The position numbers and the translations under genes were made by a program. From Globisporangium splendens (taxonomy: Eukaryota > Oomycota > Peronosporomycetes > Pythiales > Pythiaceae), in contig VFIW01000004.1 of NCBI GenBank assembly GCA_006386115.1, forward strand, positions 868,001 to 932,000: a stretch of DNA of 64,000 nt, read 5' to 3'. The notes below the pieces were generated by a model. That model did not search any database, was not told the DNA's origin, and worked only from the letters and a program-made list of their open reading frames with translations. Below are positions 61,283-64,000 of this stretch, in pieces. Positions within the stretch are counted from its first letter, which is position 1. Every line of letters begins with the position of its first letter.

Positions 61283-64000
61283 ATGGAGCAGGTGGACGCG
61301 CTGCTGGCGGGCGTGTACGCGCGCGCGGCTGAGGTGCAAGGCGCCGTGGACCCCGAGGCCATGCTGCGCGAGCTGCTGGCGCCTCTGCACGTGCTTCTCG
61401 CGCAGCAATTGGCGGGGCAGAGCCTCCGCAAGGACACGGAAAGCGATGACACGAGTCCCAAGGAGCCGCAGGCTGACGCACCACCAGCTGCAGCGTCGTC
61501 TGCAAAGCCGCCGCATGGGTACCTAAGCGAAGCTGCGACGCGCATTCAGGCGCTGATGCTCGGTGGAACGCGGACGACGGCTGCGCGAAGCGACACGAGC
61601 AGCAGCAGCAACGACGGCAATGCGACGACGTCTTCCTCAAAATCGGTCATTGAGCCGGAGAAGAGCAAGCCCCAGAGCTACTTCAGTGGCGCAGCGAGTC
61701 GACTTCAAGCGCTTGTGCGCGGCCATGCGGGAAGTGACGCCGCGCGCACAAATAGCGCGAGTCTCATCGCGAGTCCCGTGAAGCGCAACAGCAAGCCGCC
61801 GTCGCAGAAAATGCCGCTGGGACTCGCTGCGACGCGCATCCAAGCGCTCGTAAGAGGGAAAACGGAACGAGATTCGGTCATTCGGCAAAAGAGCTTTCTG
61901 GTGCAGGGCACAAAGGTGAGTGGCATGCAATATTTGTCAAGCATGGTCGTGCTGATTTGCGTATTGAATTTGGTCGATATTGTTCAGGTTTTGAGGAAAT
62001 ACGTGCTTAAAAGCGATCGTTTCCCGAATTGTCACGTGCTCGATACCCCTGATGGCGATATTGGTACGTGGACATTGATCCAATTTCGCTGCCTCTGTGT
62101 ATATTGATGAAGGAAGTCTTCGTACTGACATTGTGAACGATGTTAACTTTCCCATTAGCTCCAAACTTCAGGCGGCTGGAAGGAACCCCATTGTATGGCT
62201 CCGCTCAGCCTTCTCTGGTATGTGGCGCTTGGAAAGCTTCAATTTCCAGGCAATACGCGTAAGGACTGATCGATTATGCATGTTATGCTGCCGTTCTGGT
62301 GATGCTTCTGCGCAAATTCAGGAGGGCATCCAAATGATTCTCAACCGCGTGGCCGCCGATGGCTTCTCGAAAGTGGTCTGGATCAACCTCCGAGAGGTAA
62401 GTGACTCGCCCCATTGGTACTTGATCGCGCTTTTGACTATGATGTGTTCACACTACAATTGCTCCTTTTCTCGCCATCAGGAGCCTGTGATCTACGTCGA
62501 AGGTCGTCCGTACACGGCGAGACGCACAGCCAAGCTGAACGAGAACGACACGGTGCCTGGGATCACGGGTCATAAAGCCCAGATCCTGGAAACCTCCATG
62601 AAGAACAATCTCCAGGAGCAATTGCGAAATGCGCACCACAAGTTGGAGTACTGGCATGAGGTGGACCTGTACCAGAACGAGCTGCTCTCGGTAACCGTGG
62701 ACCCAGAACAAGTGTTCACGTTGCCCGAGCTCTATGAACTGGATGCCGTCACGAAGGCGAACAGCGCCATCGAGTGGGTCAAGTACTATCGGATCCCGAT
62801 CGAGCGCGAGAATGCGCCTGAGCACGCTGACGTCGAGCTGATCATGAACCTGATCCGCTCTGCGACACCGATCGTGAACTCGGCAACGTCCGACACGGCG
62901 TTCATCTTCAATTGCCAGATGGGCAAACGCCGCACGACGACGGCGCTCGTGCTCTCGAGTCTGATCTGGCAGCGGCCGCGCGTTGACATCAACGACTTCC
63001 CCGTCGCTGAACGCACAGAGGACGAACGTCGCAGCAGTGTGGCCGAACCGAGAAGCACCGAGTATGGCAACTTTGCCGTGATTCGCGAAGTGCAGCGGCA
63101 ACTGCCGTTCGGCTTCCAGGCGAAAACCTGGGTCGACAAGGCGATCGACGAGTGCGCGGCGATCTGCAACATCCGCTCGGTCATCAACGAGTACCACGAG
63201 AAGTCCATGGCCGAAGCGAAACCCGCCAAGCGATCGTACTATCTGGTCAGCTCTTGGGCTTGTGATGCGCTTTGACTTTTGGTTCATGATGTCCTAACGC
63301 TGTCCACAATTTTGCTTTATGTAGCATCACGCGCTGAGTTTTCTGGAACGCTACTTCTACATCGTCGTCTTTGGTGCGTACATGTTGTCCACAAAGGCAT
63401 CCCAACGCACTGCGATCGAGGGTCAGGATGGAGAAGGGGAAGCACTGACACCAGCGAGCACCGAGGGCGAAGAGAGCGCTGTGGCGCTGCAGTCGTTTTC
63501 GAAATGGTTGCAGACGCATCCGAACCTGTTTCGACTCTTGGACGATCTCGGTGGCGTGCGCTACCATTCCGACAAGGTGCTTCAGGACTGTGTGATCAAG
63601 GAAGATCACTTCTTCGGCATCGCGCGCATCCCGCATGTGCTGACATCGGGTGTACCGAACTTTCGCCGTGTGGGCAACGAACCGATTTTCGGCACAGCGC
63701 AGTGCCTTGAAAGCGGTCTCCGCGATGTCGTGAACCACCTGAGAGGCGAGTTTGACCGCGCGATCTGGATCAATCTCCGCGAAGAAGCCGTGATCTATGT
63801 GAGCGGCAAGCCGTTTGTGATGCGCCACCCGGACAATATCATGGAGAACGTCGAGTATCCTGGCATTGAGGCCGACGAGATCAACGCGATCGAGGTCCAG
63901 GTGAAGGAGGAGATCAAGACCGAGGTGCGCAAAGCCAACGGGCTGCTCATGTACTGGTACGAGCCGCGCGTGATGTACAGCGAGGAGATGATGGACCACG
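61283..64000 (+). CDS. Paladin-like phosphatase with N-terminal IQ motifs (3' end beyond window)
   Basis: The exons seen are 61283-61915, 61988-62063, 62159-62217, 62322-62396, 62481-63245 and 63325 to the window end. The first 210 residues have three IQ-like repeats (ATRIQALMLGG, ASRLQALVRGH, ATRIQALVRGK), which usually bind calmodulin. The catalytic part has the paladin repeat layout: APNFRRLEGTPLYGSAQPSL, VVWINLREEPVIYVEGRPY and the phosphatase loop FNCQMGKRRTTTA, a Cys-x5-Arg site. A second repeat begins at PNFRRVGNEPIFGTAQCLES with AIWINLREEAVIYVSGKPF. Paladins belong to the phytase-like cysteine phosphatases and are linked to phosphoinositide signalling. The boundary of the fourth exon rests on homology to this layout and is less certain. 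Confidence 0.85.

Noticed and set aside
62448..63287. 279-codon minus-strand ORF within the paladin-like gene
   Set aside because: Opposite to the exon carrying the phosphatase loop. Its composition is that of a shadow frame.

Overview
The window looks like a nuclear segment of an oomycete (stramenopile) genome. Genes are compact. Introns are short (about 40-100 nt) and often start GTACGT, GTGCGT or GTAAGT. The families present fit this group: an FBT/BT1-type transporter, chromodomain Ty3/gypsy elements, and a paladin-like phosphatase carrying IQ motifs. I cannot place it to order. No bacterial operon features, rRNA or CRISPR were seen, and no tRNA was recognised by eye.

Layout. (1) 1-9.6 kb, host genes: the tail of an unrecognised protein; an eight-exon ankyrin-repeat protein with a C-terminal membrane anchor; an intronless Mtr4-type exosome helicase; an intronless alpha/beta hydrolase; and a convergent two-exon paralogue of it. 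(2) 9.9-34.06 kb, one 24-kb nest of LTR retrotransposons. The outer element is a decayed Ty1/copia copy with identical 5-bp target duplications (ATGCC). It holds two copies of a chromodomain gypsy family in opposite orientations (gypsy A and gypsy B), a second gypsy family (gypsy-2), and the 3' end of a third (gypsy-3). The target duplications of gypsy A and B are swapped, so the copia integrase segment between them was inverted after insertion. (3) 34.3-64 kb, host genes: a third alpha/beta hydrolase, a BT1-family transporter, a very large 14-exon gene (about 2,659 residues), a 10-exon coiled-coil gene, a GCFC/PAXBP1-type splicing factor, a GBP-like large GTPase with a long coiled coil, an MFS transporter, a six-exon coiled-coil gene, and the 5' part of a paladin-like gene that leaves the window.

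Relationships. Without the 24-kb nest, the second and third alpha/beta hydrolases would be tandem copies about 0.7 kb apart. Their first exons are almost identical while their second exons have diverged, which suggests exon-bounded gene conversion. The GCFC and GBP-like genes share a short divergent promoter, as do the MFS and six-exon coiled-coil genes.

The most unusual signal is in the gypsy elements. Gypsy-2 carries a long antisense ORF beginning next to its 3' LTR and overlapping its chromodomain. The gypsy-3 fragment has an antisense ORF in the same position and orientation, and the two share a weak motif. This suggests an accessory antisense gene in an oomycete gypsy lineage, perhaps transcribed outward from the LTR.
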